This document shows, piece after piece, positions 44,296 to 53,362 of a stretch of DNA of 64,000 nucleotides. The position numbers and the translations under genes are program-made. Under the pieces are notes generated by a model that saw only the letters and a program-made list of their open reading frames with translations, made no database searches and was not told the origin of the DNA. Within the stretch, counting starts at the first letter, position 1, and every line of letters starts with the position of its first letter. The DNA comes from Pseudosporangium ferrugineum (GTDB taxonomy: Bacteria > Actinomycetota > Actinomycetes > Mycobacteriales > Micromonosporaceae), in contig NZ_PVZG01000003.1 of assembly GCF_003002065.1 (NCBI RefSeq), forward strand, positions 1 through 64,000, in the 5' to 3' direction.

Positions 44296-45060
44296 CTACT
44301 TTGCCACACCCGGCCCCGGGATCCGAAATCCGCCGTCCTCGATGGCCGCCCGGTCCCGCTTGTCGAGGCGCTCCGCCGGGTAGGCCTCGAACAGGTCGGG
44401 CCGCCGGGAAGCGGTCCGGAGCAGGGACTGCTCGCGCCGCCAGCGGGCGATCCGGCCGTGGTCGCCGGAGCGGAGCACCTCGGGCACGTCCAGCCCGCGC
44501 CACGACGCCGGCTTGGTGTAGACCGGCGCCTCGAGCAGGCCGGCCGCGTGCGACTCCTCGGTCAGCGAGTCGGCGTTGCCCAGCACGCCCGGCAGCAGCC
44601 GGGTGACCGCCTCCATGATCACGATGACGGCGACCTCGCCGCCGAAGAGGACGTAGTCCCCCAGCGACACCTCGCGCACCGGCATCCGGGTCGCGGCATC
44701 GTCGATGACCCGCTGGTCGATGCCCTCGTACCGGCCGCAGGCGAAGATCAGATGTGGCAGCGCGGCGAGGGAGACGGCGTCCGCCTGGGTGAACGGCTTG
44801 CCCACCGGGGACGGCACCACGAGGGTCGCGGCCGGGGACGCGACGGCGTCGAGAGCGGCGGCCCACGGCTCGGGGCGCATGACCATGCCCGGCCCGCCAC
44901 CGTACGGGGTGTCGTCGACCGTCCGGTGCACGTCGGAGGTCCAGGTGCGCAGGTCGTGCACGGAGAGGTCGAGGATCCCGGCGCCCCGGGCCTTGCCGAT
45001 CAGCGACAGGTCGAGCGGCGAGAAGTAGTCCGGGAAGATCGAGATGACGTCGACGCGCAC
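44296..45060 (-). CDS. trmD: tRNA (guanine37-N1)-methyltransferase
   Basis: 254 residues of the SPOUT trefoil-knot family. [16 protein letters not shown] begins the protein. [30 protein letters not shown] and [15 protein letters not shown] form the SAM knot, and [20 protein letters not shown] is the C-terminal tRNA-binding element. It methylates G37 to prevent frameshifting. Follows rimM by 10 bp. Confidence 0.97.
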   Translation of the reverse strand: MRVDVISIFPDYFSPLDLSLIGKARGAGILDLSVHDLRTWTSDVHRTVDDTPYGGGPGMVMRPEPWAAALDAVASPAATLVVPSPVGKPFTQADAVSLAALPHLIFACGRYEGIDQRVIDDAATRMPVREVSLGDYVLFGGEVAVIVIMEAVTRLLPGVLGNADSLTEESHAAGLLEAPVYTKPASWRGLDVPEVLRSGDHGRIARWRREQSLLRTASRRPDLFEAYPAERLDKRDRAAIEDGGFRIPGPGVAK

Positions 45061-45070
45061 GGGAAACCTT

Positions 45071-45640
45071 CTAGAGGTCGAGCAGGCCCTCGGGCGGGTC
45101 GACGACGACGCGTCCGGCGGCCAGGTCGACGGTCGGCACGATCGAGCCGACGAACGGGATGAGCGCGGTGCCGCCCTGGGCCTTGCGGAGCACGATCAGG
45201 TCGGAGGCGGCCGCGTGGTCGATGCGATCGACCGTGCCCAGCTCGGCGCCGCCGAGGTCGACCACCGTCAGCCCGATGAGCTGGTGGTCGTGGAACTCGT
45301 CCGGGTCGTCCGGCAGCGGCACGTCGGCGCTGTCGACCTGCAGCAGCACGCCGCGCAGGGCCTCGGCGACGTTGCGGTCGGGCACGCCGTCGAACTGGGC
45401 GATGATCCGGCCCTGGTGCCAGCGCAGCGACTCCAGGGTCAGCTTCTCCGGCACCCGGTAGGGCACGCCCGGAGCGGCGGCGGTCGCCGGACCGGTGTTC
45501 ACCCGGCGGTCCCGGGGGACCTCGGTCGTGAACACCGACCCGGCGACGAATCTCGCCTCTGGCTCATCGGTCCGGACGGTCACCAGGACCTCCCCACGGA
45601 TGCCGTGGGGCTTACCGATCTGGCCGACTACCAGCAGCAT
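45071..45640 (-). CDS. rimM: 16S rRNA processing protein RimM
   Basis: 189 residues. The N-terminal RimM domain begins [17 protein letters not shown], and a PRC-barrel follows (about 95-185) with [22 protein letters not shown] and [29 protein letters not shown]. It helps 30S head assembly through S19. ATG 45640 matches family N-termini; it starts 13 bp after the KH gene. Confidence 0.96.
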   Translation of the reverse strand: MLLVVGQIGKPHGIRGEVLVTVRTDEPEARFVAGSVFTTEVPRDRRVNTGPATAAAPGVPYRVPEKLTLESLRWHQGRIIAQFDGVPDRNVAEALRGVLLQVDSADVPLPDDPDEFHDHQLIGLTVVDLGGAELGTVDRIDHAAASDLIVLRKAQGGTALIPFVGSIVPTVDLAAGRVVVDPPEGLLDL

Positions 45641-45653
45641 CGCGACGGTTGCT

Positions 45654-45911
45654 TCAGTACGCGTCGACGATGTCGACGCGGATACCGCGCCCACCGATCG
45701 ACCCGATGACCTGACGCAGCGCCTTGGCCGTGCGCCCGCCCCGCCCGATGACCGTTCCCAGGTCCTCGGGGTGGACGCGGACCTCGAGCCGCTTGCCGCG
45801 GCGCGAGTCGACCAGCCGCACCCGGACGTCGTCCGGGTTGTCGACGATGCCCTTGACGAGGTGCTCCAGCGCGGGCCGGAGCGCCCCGTCAGCTCGCGTC
45901 GGCGCCGGCAC
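45654..45911 (-). CDS. khpA: KH-domain RNA-binding protein (KhpA type)
   Basis: 85 residues, a single KH domain with the GxxG loop in [13 protein letters not shown] and a close match to actinobacterial rpsP-linked KH proteins ([19 protein letters not shown]). It probably acts in RNA metabolism or ribosome maturation. No in-frame ATG exists near the domain, so GTG 45911 is taken as the start, which overlaps the end of rpsP by 23 bp. Confidence 0.93.
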   Translation of the reverse strand: MPAPTRADGALRPALEHLVKGIVDNPDDVRVRLVDSRRGKRLEVRVHPEDLGTVIGRGGRTAKALRQVIGSIGGRGIRVDIVDAY

Positions 45912-46407
45912 CGGCCGGGTCCTCTGCGGTCTCGGCGACGGCCTCGCGGTTGGGCTCCGCCCGGTCGGCGGCCTTGGTCTGCGCCGGCTTGGCCTCGGCG
46001 GCCTCCGGAGCGGCGGCGACCTTGGTGGCCTTCTTGGCGGGCTTCGCGGCCGGGGCGTCGGCGATGCCGGCGGCGGCCTTGGCCTCGGCCTCGTACGCGG
46101 CCTGGCGGTTGGCCTTCTCCGGCGCGACGAGCAGCGGCGGCGGGGCCGGCAGGCCCTTGAACTGCTGCCAGTCGCCGGTCTTCTCGAGGATGCGCTGCAC
46201 GGCCTCGCTCGGCTGCGCGCCGACCGAGAGCCAGTACTGCACGCGCTCGCTCTTGACCTCGATCAGCGACGGGTCGTGCTTGGGCTGGTAGATGCCGACG
46301 TACTCGATCGCACGGCCGTCACGCTTGGTGCGCGAGTCGGCGACGACGATGCGGTACTGCGGGTTGCGGATCTTGCCCATCCGCAGGAGCCGGATCTTAA
46401 CGGCCAC
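45889..46407 (-). CDS. rpsP: 30S ribosomal protein S16 with long Ala/Lys tail
   Basis: 172 residues. The S16 core is [24 protein letters not shown], then [18 protein letters not shown] and [26 protein letters not shown] (about 1-85). The rest is an Ala/Lys/Glu/Pro-rich extension, longer than E. coli S16 and common in actinobacteria. GTG 46407 has AGGAG 9 bp upstream. First gene of the rpsP-khpA-rimM-trmD-rplS block. Confidence 0.96.
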   Translation of the reverse strand: MAVKIRLLRMGKIRNPQYRIVVADSRTKRDGRAIEYVGIYQPKHDPSLIEVKSERVQYWLSVGAQPSEAVQRILEKTGDWQQFKGLPAPPPLLVAPEKANRQAAYEAEAKAAAGIADAPAAKPAKKATKVAAAPEAAEAKPAQTKAADRAEPNREAVAETAEDPAGAGADAS

Positions 46408-46587
46408 GGTTGTTTCGCTCCTGATGATTACGTGGGTGAGCCGACGGAACCCACGTGGGGATGCGGGACCGATGTCTCGTGGACTGGCGATGCGAGAAGG
46501 GTTAGAGGGCGCCTCTCGCATGCCGGATACCAGCTGACCATTCTGCCAGACGGTCGGCCGTCCCTCCCAATCGGGCCGGGAAACACC

Positions 46588-47289
46588 TCAGCGCACCCGC
46601 TCCAGGGCCGTCCGCGCCGTCCGGGTCAGCGCCGCGTACGCCTCGCCGGCCTGCTCCTCGCGCCACGGCACGTCCCCGGAGGCCTCGGGGACGGTGACCT
46701 GGACGGTCAGCAGCACAGTGCCGTCCCGGACCGCGACGAGGAACGTGCGCATGCGCTCCTCCTCGGGCTGGAAGACCTCGGCGTCGAGGCCCGCGAACGC
46801 GCTGTCCCCCAGGCCGGGAAGCCGTCTCAGGAACGGCGCCGAGGAGAGACTCCGCGCGTGCCCACCCTCCGCGCCGGCGTAGGCCACCTCGGCCAGCAGC
46901 TGGTAGTCGTACCACTCCACCACGAGCGAGCCGATGGCCCGGGGCATCGCCTTGTCGCTCTTGACGAGGAAGGTGCACGCGGCGCGCGAGTAGCCGTCGC
47001 GGCGCTCGGGCACGCCGCGCACCGCCGGCTCCGAGACGTCCTTGCTGTCCCACAGCTCGGCGTGGCCGATCGCTGCGGTGAGCGGGCCCAGGTCGAGGGC
47101 GGGGCAGATGCCCGGGCCGACCGAACGGGGCGTGCCGATCAGGCCGTCGATCCGGTACGCGGCGAAGGCGGTGCCGGCGGCGGCGAGCAGCAGGGCGGCC
47201 AGGGCGGCGAACCAGCGCGGCGGTCGCGGACCCGGATCCCACCCGGGAGCGGCCGGCGCGGAGACGACGATGGAGGAGGCAGCGGTCAC
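46588..47289 (-). CDS. Secreted or membrane-anchored hypothetical protein
   Basis: 233 residues. A Pro-rich N-terminus is followed by one membrane helix (about 27-45, WFAALAALLLAAAGTAFAAY), then a folded exported domain with two conserved-looking Cys (about 62 and 101) and YSRAACTFLVKSD. The layout resembles DUF3558-like exported actinobacterial proteins but the match is weak, so I do not assign a family. The start is a GTG with a poor ribosome site. 180 bp separate it from rpsP, the likely rpsP promoter region. Confidence 0.6.
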   Translation of the reverse strand: MTAASSIVVSAPAAPGWDPGPRPPRWFAALAALLLAAAGTAFAAYRIDGLIGTPRSVGPGICPALDLGPLTAAIGHAELWDSKDVSEPAVRGVPERRDGYSRAACTFLVKSDKAMPRAIGSLVVEWYDYQLLAEVAYAGAEGGHARSLSSAPFLRRLPGLGDSAFAGLDAEVFQPEEERMRTFLVAVRDGTVLLTVQVTVPEASGDVPWREEQAGEAYAALTRTARTALERVR

Positions 47290-47350
47290 CGGGGCAGGCT
47301 ACGGACTTCGATCCCGTCCCGCCGCCCGTGACCCTCCTCACGTGAGATGG

Positions 47351-48007
47351 TCAGGAGCGCAGGCGCGGGACGGGCGGGCGGTCCCAGCCGGGCGGCACCG
47401 TGGCCGGGACGGGCCAGGCCGGGTCCGGGACGAAGTCGGTCCAGGTGCCGTCGAAGGGGAAGTCGCCCGCCTCGATCTGTTTGATCACGCGCAGGCCCTC
47501 CGCGCGGACCGCGGCCTCGTCGCGCACCCAGTAGTGCTCCGGGAAGGCGAGACGCTCGGCGAACTCGTCCTCGTCCTTCCACTCCCAGGTGCGGTCCGGG
47601 CGGGCCACGACGTCGAGGTCCTGGTCGATCACGTCGACGCCGGCCACCTCGCCGTCGTCCCAGCGCAGGGCGCGCTCCTCGAGGTTGACGTACCAGTTGG
47701 TGAAGGTGCCGTGGTCGTCGCGGAAGAACCAGACCGAGTGGTCGGCGTCCGGCGGGATGAACTTGAGCAGCCCCGGGCCCTGCCAGACGCCCGGCACCAC
47801 GCGGTAGTCCAGCCCGATCCACTCGGCGAACGGCATGTCGCGGATGCCGCGCCCGTCGGTGGCCTCCTCGACGAGCACGGCCGAGCCGCGGGCCAGCCAC
47901 AGCAGCAGGCCGCGCCCGTCGTCGGAGACGACCCGGCACGGGCGTACGGAGGCCAGCCGCGGCCCGTCGATGTTGCGGTAGAGGACCTGACGGCCCGGGG
48001 CGAACAT
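47351..48007 (-). CDS. DUF402-domain protein (nucleoside-phosphatase-like)
   Basis: 218 residues. The DUF402 core spans about 75-165: YRVVPGVWQGPGLLKFIPPDADHSVWFFRDDHGTFTNWYVNLEE, then DVIDQDLDVVARPDRTWEWKDEDEFAER. This beta-barrel fold with conserved Asp/Lys residues hydrolyses nucleotides in some characterised relatives (known of the family). Its ATG overlaps the proS stop by one base, so it is translationally coupled to prolyl-tRNA synthetase. Confidence 0.85.
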   Translation of the reverse strand: MFAPGRQVLYRNIDGPRLASVRPCRVVSDDGRGLLLWLARGSAVLVEEATDGRGIRDMPFAEWIGLDYRVVPGVWQGPGLLKFIPPDADHSVWFFRDDHGTFTNWYVNLEERALRWDDGEVAGVDVIDQDLDVVARPDRTWEWKDEDEFAERLAFPEHYWVRDEAAVRAEGLRVIKQIEAGDFPFDGTWTDFVPDPAWPVPATVPPGWDRPPVPRLRS

Positions 48008-49413
48008 CAGTACGCGCGCGCCAGGATCGCCAGGACGCCGGGTTCGTCGTCGGATTCGGGCACCGACCCGTCGGGGTTCACCAGGCAGCGCACGGTGACC
48101 GCCTTGCCGTTCGCCTCGGCCTCGCCGTCGGGGCCCACCGCCGACCACGGCAGCCGGGCCCAGCCGTCCTGCGCCGCCTCGATCGCCTCGCCGAGCGTCT
48201 TCACGTCGACGGTCCGGCCCTCGCGGAACGTGCGGGCGTCGTCGAGGAGCCGCTGCTGGTCGGTCTTGAGCGCGTCGGCCACGGCGCCGGCGACCTCGCC
48301 GAGGGCCATCGGGGTCTTGGTGCCGTCGATGCGCCGGGCCACCACCGCGTTGCCGGCGGCGAGGTCCCGCGGGCCGACCTCGACGCGCACCGGGATGCCC
48401 TGCAGCTCGGCGTCGACCGCCCGGCGCCCGAACGGCACGTCGGCGCGGTCGTCGAGCTTCACCCGTACGCCGGCGGCCTTGAGCTCGTCACGCAGCTTGA
48501 CCGCCGCCTCGGTGACGCCCTCGCCGGCCTTGACCACCATGATCTGGGCCTGGATCGGGGCGAGCCGCGGCGGGAGCCGCAGGCCGCTGTCGTCGCCGTG
48601 CACCATGATCAGGCCGCCGATCATGCGGGTGGTGCTGCCCCACGACGTGGTCCAAGCGTGCTCCACCGACCCGGCCTGCGACGTGTACGTGATGTCGAAC
48701 GCCTTGGCGAAATTCTGCCCGAGCTCGTGCGACGTGCCCATCTGCAGGGCCTTGCCGTCGCCCATCATGGCCTCGAGCGTCATGGTGTTGGTGGCGCCGG
48801 CGAACCGCTCCCGCTTGGTCTTGCGGCCGGGGACGACCGGGATGGCCAGCAGGTTGACCATGAAGTCCTCGTAGACCGAGTGCAGGATCCGGCGCGCGTA
48901 GTCGCGGGCGTCGGCCTCGGTGGCGTGCGCGGTGTGCCCCTCCTGCCAGAGGAACTCGGTGGTACGCAGGAACGTGCGCGGCCGCAGCTCCCACCGCACC
49001 ACGTTGGCCCACTGGTTGAGCAGCAGCGGCAGGTCGCGGTACGAGTCGATCCACTTGGCCATGAACTCGCCGAAGATCGTCTCGCTGGTGGGCCGCACCA
49101 CGATGGGCTCGGCCAGCTCCTTGCCGCCGGCGTGGGTGACGACGGCGAGCTCCGGCGAGAAGCCCTCGACGTGCTGCGCCTCACGGCTCAGGTAGCTCTC
49201 CGGGATGAAGAGCGGGAAGTACGCGTTCTGCGCCTCGGCGTCCTTGATCCGCGCGTCCATCCCGGCCTGCATGCGCTCCCAGATCGCATACGCGGCCGGC
49301 CGGATCACCATCGTCCCGCGCACCGGGCCGTTGTCGGCCATCCGGGCCTTGCCGATGAGGTCCTGGTACCAGCGGGGAAAGTCCTCCGCACGGGGAGTGA
49401 GCACGCGAGCCAT
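48007..49413 (-). CDS. proS: Prolyl-tRNA synthetase, short archaeal/eukaryote-like form
   Basis: 468 residues. Class II core motifs are visible: motif 1 region GTMVIRPAAYAIWERMQ, motif 2 VRWELRPRTFLRTTEFLWQEGHTAH, motif 3 near MVHGDDSGLRLPPRLAP, then an anticodon-binding domain (about 275-375). It lacks the roughly 180-residue editing insertion of the bacterial type, and ends in LARAY with the terminal Tyr typical of the archaeal-like type. Coupled to the DUF402 gene. Start ATG 49413. Confidence 0.95.
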   Translation of the reverse strand: MARVLTPRAEDFPRWYQDLIGKARMADNGPVRGTMVIRPAAYAIWERMQAGMDARIKDAEAQNAYFPLFIPESYLSREAQHVEGFSPELAVVTHAGGKELAEPIVVRPTSETIFGEFMAKWIDSYRDLPLLLNQWANVVRWELRPRTFLRTTEFLWQEGHTAHATEADARDYARRILHSVYEDFMVNLLAIPVVPGRKTKRERFAGATNTMTLEAMMGDGKALQMGTSHELGQNFAKAFDITYTSQAGSVEHAWTTSWGSTTRMIGGLIMVHGDDSGLRLPPRLAPIQAQIMVVKAGEGVTEAAVKLRDELKAAGVRVKLDDRADVPFGRRAVDAELQGIPVRVEVGPRDLAAGNAVVARRIDGTKTPMALGEVAGAVADALKTDQQRLLDDARTFREGRTVDVKTLGEAIEAAQDGWARLPWSAVGPDGEAEANGKAVTVRCLVNPDGSVPESDDEPGVLAILARAY

Positions 49414-49424
49414 GAGGCAGCATC

Positions 49425-50510
49425 CTAGCGGGGCCCGCGGATCACCCTTCCCTTGAGCACGATGTATCGCGGCGCGCGGACGACCGCCAGGTCCGTACGC
49501 GGATCCTCGGGGTAGATGACCAGGTCCGCGAGCCCGCCCTCGACCAGGCCGGGGAAGCCGAGCCATTCCCGGGCGCGCCAGGACGCGGCGGCGAGGACGT
49601 CGACGGCGCTCAGGCCGGTGCGGTGCAACAGCATCATCTCCTCGGCCGCCATGCCGTGCCGGATGCTGCCGCCAGCGTCGGTGCCGAGGTAGATGGGCAC
49701 CCCGGCCTCGTGCGCGGCGCGGACGACGTCCGGGAAGCGGCGCTGCAGGTCGCGCATGTGGGCGGCGTACCCGGGGAATTTGGCCTGGGCCTGATCGGCG
49801 ATGCCGCCGAAGGTCTCGATCTGGATCATCGTGGGGACCAGCGCCGTGCCGCGCCGGGCCATCTCGTCGAGGAGGTCGAGGGAGAGCCCGGTGCCGTGCT
49901 CGACCGAGTCCACCCCGGCCCTGACCATGATCTCCACGCCCTCCTCGGAGAACGTGTGCACCGCGGCCCGGGCGCCGGCCGCGTGCGCCGCGGCGACGGC
50001 GGCGGCCATGGTCCGCGGGTCCCAGCTCGGTGCCAGGTCCCCGGCCGTACGGTCGATCCAGTCGCCGACGAGCTTGACCCAGCCGGTGCCCGCCGCGGCC
50101 TGGGCGGTCACAGCGCCGGCCACCTCCTCGGCGGCCACCTCGACGCCGATGTCCCGCAGGTAGCGCTTCGGCGGGGCCACGTGCCGCCCGGCCCGTACCA
50201 GGCGCGGGATCTCCGGCTCGTCGTCCAGCTCCGGGTAGGGGTACGGCGAACCGGCGTCGCGCAGCGCGAGCACGCCGGTGTCCCGGTCCCGCCCGGCGGC
50301 CTCGCGGGCCTCGCCGAGCGACTCGATCGGCTTGCCGCCGTACCGGATGCCGAGGTGGCAGTGGGCGTCGACCAGGCCGGGCAGGATGAACCCGCCGTCG
50401 CTGACCGTCTGCGCCCCCGCCACCGGCTCGGTCGTGATCCGGTCGCCGACCAGGTAGAGATCGCGGACCTCGCCCTCGGGCAGCACCGTCCCGCGCACGT
50501 GCAACGTCAT
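49425..50510 (-). CDS. Metal-dependent amidohydrolase
   Basis: 361 residues with the amidohydrolase fold. A small beta-sandwich starts the protein, then PGLVDAHCHLG gives the HxH metal pair. WVKLVGDW carries the bridging Lys, AAVHTFSEE and VEHGTG further ligands, and GTDAGG the catalytic Asp. The C-terminal beta-sandwich returns with GLADLVIYPEDP. It belongs to the imidazolonepropionase/prolidase-like group; the substrate is unknown. Lies 11 bp upstream of proS and may be co-transcribed. Confidence 0.9.
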   Translation of the reverse strand: MTLHVRGTVLPEGEVRDLYLVGDRITTEPVAGAQTVSDGGFILPGLVDAHCHLGIRYGGKPIESLGEAREAAGRDRDTGVLALRDAGSPYPYPELDDEPEIPRLVRAGRHVAPPKRYLRDIGVEVAAEEVAGAVTAQAAAGTGWVKLVGDWIDRTAGDLAPSWDPRTMAAAVAAAHAAGARAAVHTFSEEGVEIMVRAGVDSVEHGTGLSLDLLDEMARRGTALVPTMIQIETFGGIADQAQAKFPGYAAHMRDLQRRFPDVVRAAHEAGVPIYLGTDAGGSIRHGMAAEEMMLLHRTGLSAVDVLAAASWRAREWLGFPGLVEGGLADLVIYPEDPRTDLAVVRAPRYIVLKGRVIRGPR

Positions 50511-50753
50511 CCCTAGTTCCTACCCGATGCCGGGACGCGGAGCCTGAGCAGGCCCGATCCGCCGCGCAGCCAGGAAGAAATCCTGTCTAGATGGCCGTTA
50601 AGACGGAGCATCCCCGGTTAAGTCCGCGTTACGCAGAAGAATTTACTGCCCCGGCCGCGCGGTGTGGATCTTGCTCTGTTAGGTTCTGCGGCATCATCCA
50701 CCTCTCGGGCGGTTCGCCCACAAGGCACCCGTCTGCCCCGTGAAAGGATCTTC
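50511..50753. promoter_or_regulatory. Divergent promoter region
   Basis: This 243-bp gap separates the divergent amidohydrolase and BP74-like genes. It contains the most AT-rich stretch nearby (about 50590-50690, with GTTAAG twice and GAATTTACTG). I cannot assign boxes with confidence. Confidence 0.4.
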
Positions 50754-51163
50754 ATGCGCAAGTTCGCCCTGGCGGCCCTCGCAGCGATCACCGTGGCCGT
50801 CTCCGCGGTCTCGGGTTCCCCGGCGTCGGCGGCGCCGGCCGCTCCGGCCGCGGCCTCCGTGATCGTGACCTTCGACGCCAAGGGGGAGATCTTCCGCGCC
50901 CGGCTCGACGACGCGGCGTCGATCCAGGTCGCGCGGGAGCTGCTCGCCGGCACGCCCAGTACCCCGCCCACCCGAACGGCACGATCGTCTACGGCTCGGC
51001 GCGGGAGAACGTCGGCTGGTCGTGGCACCTCGAGGACACGTTCATGGCCGACATCTCGGCCGAGGTCTGCGACGGGCTGCCCTCGGACGTGGAGAAGCAC
51101 GCCATCACCGTGCCGTACTTCTGCCCGTGGGGCGCCGAGGTGATCGCGATCCAGAACGTCTGA
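50754..51163 (+). pseudogene. BP74-like secreted protein broken by one frameshift
   Basis: ATG 50754 starts a signal peptide (KFALAALAAITVAVSAVSGSPASA), followed by VIVTFDAKGEIFRARLDD. The frame is lost at the CCC run 50955-50957. Adding one C restores GTPQYPAHPNGTIVYGS and an uninterrupted 136-residue protein ending PYFCPWGAEVIAIQNV at the TGA 51161-51163. The restored protein resembles the BP74 N-terminal-domain proteins of actinobacteria (HPNGTIV, W.WHLE, EVCDG, CPW). Either a real pseudogene or a one-base assembly error. Confidence 0.8.
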
Positions 51164-51177
51164 TCCCCGTACGGAAA

Positions 51178-51212
51178 GCGGCGCCGGCGATCTTCGCGAT
51201 CGCCGGCGCCGC
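51178..51212. terminator. Strong bidirectional hairpin between BP74-like gene and ffh
   Basis: GCGGCGCCGGCGATC and its exact complement form a perfect 15-bp stem around TTCGC. It lies 14 bp after the BP74-like stop and 23 bp after the ffh stop on the other strand. Confidence 0.85.
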
Positions 51213-51235
51213 TCGTTGTCCGCGTCGGACCCGGG

Positions 51236-52789
51236 TCAGCCCTTGTCGTCCGGGTTCTTGGGCTTGTTGAGCTTGTTGAAGTCGATCTTCGGCAGCTTGA
51301 AGCCCGGCGGCAGCCCCTGGCCGCCCAGCGCGTTCGGGTCGAGGCCGGGCGGCAGCTGGGGCATGCCGCCCGGGAAGCCGCCCGGCATGCCGCCGCCCAT
51401 GGTGCGGGGACGGTTGCCGCCCTTGGTGCCCTTGCGCTTGTTCTTCGGGCTCTTCGTCGCCTTCCGGCGGCTGCCGGGCAGGCCCATCATGCCGCCCATC
51501 TGCTTCATCATCTTCTGCGCGTCGGTGAAGCGGTTGAGCAGCTGGTTGACGTCCATGACCGTCACGCCGGAGCCGTTGGCGATGCGGGCGCGGCGGGAAC
51601 CGTTGATGATCTTCGGGTTGGTGCGCTCGCCCGGGGTCATCGAGCGGATGATCGCCGTGACCCGGTCGAAGTGCTTGTCGTCGAGCTCGGCCAGCTGGTC
51701 CTTCATCTGGCCCATGCCCGGCATCATGCCCAGGATGTTGGCGATCGGGCCCATCCGGCGCACGGCGATGAGCTGGTCGAGGAAGTCCTCCAGGGTGAAC
51801 TGCTCGCCACCGAGCAGCTTGGAGGTCATCTTCTCCTTCTGATCCTCGTCGAAGGCCTGCTCGGCCTGCTCGATGAGGGTCAGCACGTCGCCCATGCCGA
51901 GGATGCGGCTGGCCATCCGGTCGGGGTGGAAGACGTCGAAGTCCTCGAGCTTCTCGCCCGTGGACGCGAAGAGGATGGGCTCGCCGGTGACGTGGCGGAC
52001 CGAGAGCGCCGCACCGCCGCGGGCGTCGCCGTCGAGCTTCGACAGGACCACGCCGGTGATGCCGACGCCGTCGCGGAAGGCCTCGGCGGTGGTGACCGCG
52101 TCCTGGCCGACCATGGCGTCGATGACGAAGATGACCTCGTCCGGGTCGACCGCGTCGCGGATGTCGCGGGCCTGCTGCATCATCTCGGCGTCGATGCCGA
52201 GGCGGCCGGCGGTGTCGACGATCACGATGTCCTTGGCCGTACGCCGGGCGTGCTCGATCGACTCCTTGGCGACCTGCACCGGGTCGCCGACGCCGTTGCC
52301 CGGCTGCGGGGCGTACACGTCGACACCGGCCCGGCCCGCGAGGACCTGCAGCTGGTTGACCGCGTTGGGCCGCTGAAGGTCGGCCGCGACCAGCATCGGC
52401 TGGTGGCCCTGGGCCTTGAGCCAGCGCGACAGCTTGCCGGCCAGCGTCGTCTTGCCGGAGCCCTGGAGGCCGGCCAGCATGATCACGGTCGGCGGCTGCT
52501 TGGCGAACTGCAGCCGCCGCCCCTCGCCGCCGAGGACGTTGACGAGCTCCTCGTGGACGATCTTGATGATCTGCTGGGCCGGGTTGAGCGCCTGCGACAC
52601 CTCGGCGCCGCGGGCCCGTTCCTTGAGGTTGGCGATGAACGTCTTCACCACCGGCAGCGCGACGTCCGCCTCCAGCAGCGCCAGGCGGATCTCCCGCGCG
52701 GTGGCGTCGATGTCGGCGTCGGTGAGCCGCCCCTTGCCCCGGAGCTTGGTGAAGATCCCGGAGAGGCGGTCGCTCAGGCTGTCAAACAC
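51236..52789 (-). CDS. ffh: Signal recognition particle protein Ffh
   Basis: 517 residues. The N domain is followed by the G domain with LAGLQGSGKTTLAGKL (about 104-119), DTAGRLGIDAEMM, DAMVGQDAVTTAEAF and TGVVLSKLDGDARGGAALS. The Met-rich M domain (about 310-430) binds SRP RNA, and a Gly/Pro/Met/Lys-rich tail follows. It targets nascent membrane proteins to FtsY. Lies next to rpsP-like housekeeping genes, as in other actinobacteria. Confidence 0.97.
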   Translation of the reverse strand: MFDSLSDRLSGIFTKLRGKGRLTDADIDATAREIRLALLEADVALPVVKTFIANLKERARGAEVSQALNPAQQIIKIVHEELVNVLGGEGRRLQFAKQPPTVIMLAGLQGSGKTTLAGKLSRWLKAQGHQPMLVAADLQRPNAVNQLQVLAGRAGVDVYAPQPGNGVGDPVQVAKESIEHARRTAKDIVIVDTAGRLGIDAEMMQQARDIRDAVDPDEVIFVIDAMVGQDAVTTAEAFRDGVGITGVVLSKLDGDARGGAALSVRHVTGEPILFASTGEKLEDFDVFHPDRMASRILGMGDVLTLIEQAEQAFDEDQKEKMTSKLLGGEQFTLEDFLDQLIAVRRMGPIANILGMMPGMGQMKDQLAELDDKHFDRVTAIIRSMTPGERTNPKIINGSRRARIANGSGVTVMDVNQLLNRFTDAQKMMKQMGGMMGLPGSRRKATKSPKNKRKGTKGGNRPRTMGGGMPGGFPGGMPQLPPGLDPNALGGQGLPPGFKLPKIDFNKLNKPKNPDDKG

Positions 52790-52853
52790 GGCACAACTTC
52801 CCGTTGCTCAGTAGGGCGGAGATGTCCGCAAGCCTAGCCGCCCGCCGGAAGGC

Positions 52854-53093
52854 TCACCGGTTGCGCATCCGGTACGTCTTCGCGGCCGCCTCGATCCGGC
52901 GCTGGGTGCGCGTGCCGGGCGCCAGCCCCTTCTTCGCCTTGCCGTACAGGTAGACGCCGCCGCCGACCACGATCGCGCCCACGATCAGGTACGAGAGCGC
53001 GCCGACCAGCACGTGCAACAGCGAGATCGCGATCCATCCCACCACGATCACGCCGGCGATCGTCGCCACCAGGTATGCCACTGCCTTGCCCAT
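52854..53093 (-). CDS. Small two-helix membrane protein
   Basis: 79 residues with two hydrophobic segments (about 4-24 and 28-48) and a basic C-terminus (KAKKGLAPGTRTQRRIEAAAKTYRMRNR). ATG 53093 has GAGGAG 7 bp upstream; an in-frame extension upstream lacks support. I do not recognise a named family. It lies 64 bp from the ffh start, same strand, and may be co-transcribed with it. Confidence 0.7.
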   Translation of the reverse strand: MGKAVAYLVATIAGVIVVGWIAISLLHVLVGALSYLIVGAIVVGGGVYLYGKAKKGLAPGTRTQRRIEAAAKTYRMRNR

Positions 53094-53362
53094 GTCGTCC
53101 TCCTCGGAGAGCCCGTTGTCCACCATGCGCCCATCGCGCAAGCCGGCGCATCAGGGCGGCCCCGTAGGGGTGGCGGCCCGCCGTTCTCCCACGGCACCCC
53201 AATAAATCGCGTATACCGCTGATATCAGGCGTTACTCGGCATAACACCGATGTCCGTGAAACGGTCATCGACCGCAACCAACCGGTATATCCCGCCGTTG
53301 AGGCACAGGAACCGGGTGGCCACCGGTCGAGCCCGAACGACATCCGGCGGAAGGACGAGCTC
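53094..53362. promoter_or_regulatory. Promoter region of the polysaccharide cluster
   Basis: A 269-bp gap between divergent genes. It is clearly AT-richer than its surroundings from 53200 to 53300 (AATAAATCGCGTATACCG, CCGGTATATCCCG). GTATACCG and CGGTATAT form a loose inverted pair. No firm operator can be named. Confidence 0.45.

Noticed and set aside
45889-45911. Overlap of khpA and rpsP as a sequencing artefact
   Set aside because: GTG 45911 is the only start available before the KH domain, and both reading frames are intact.
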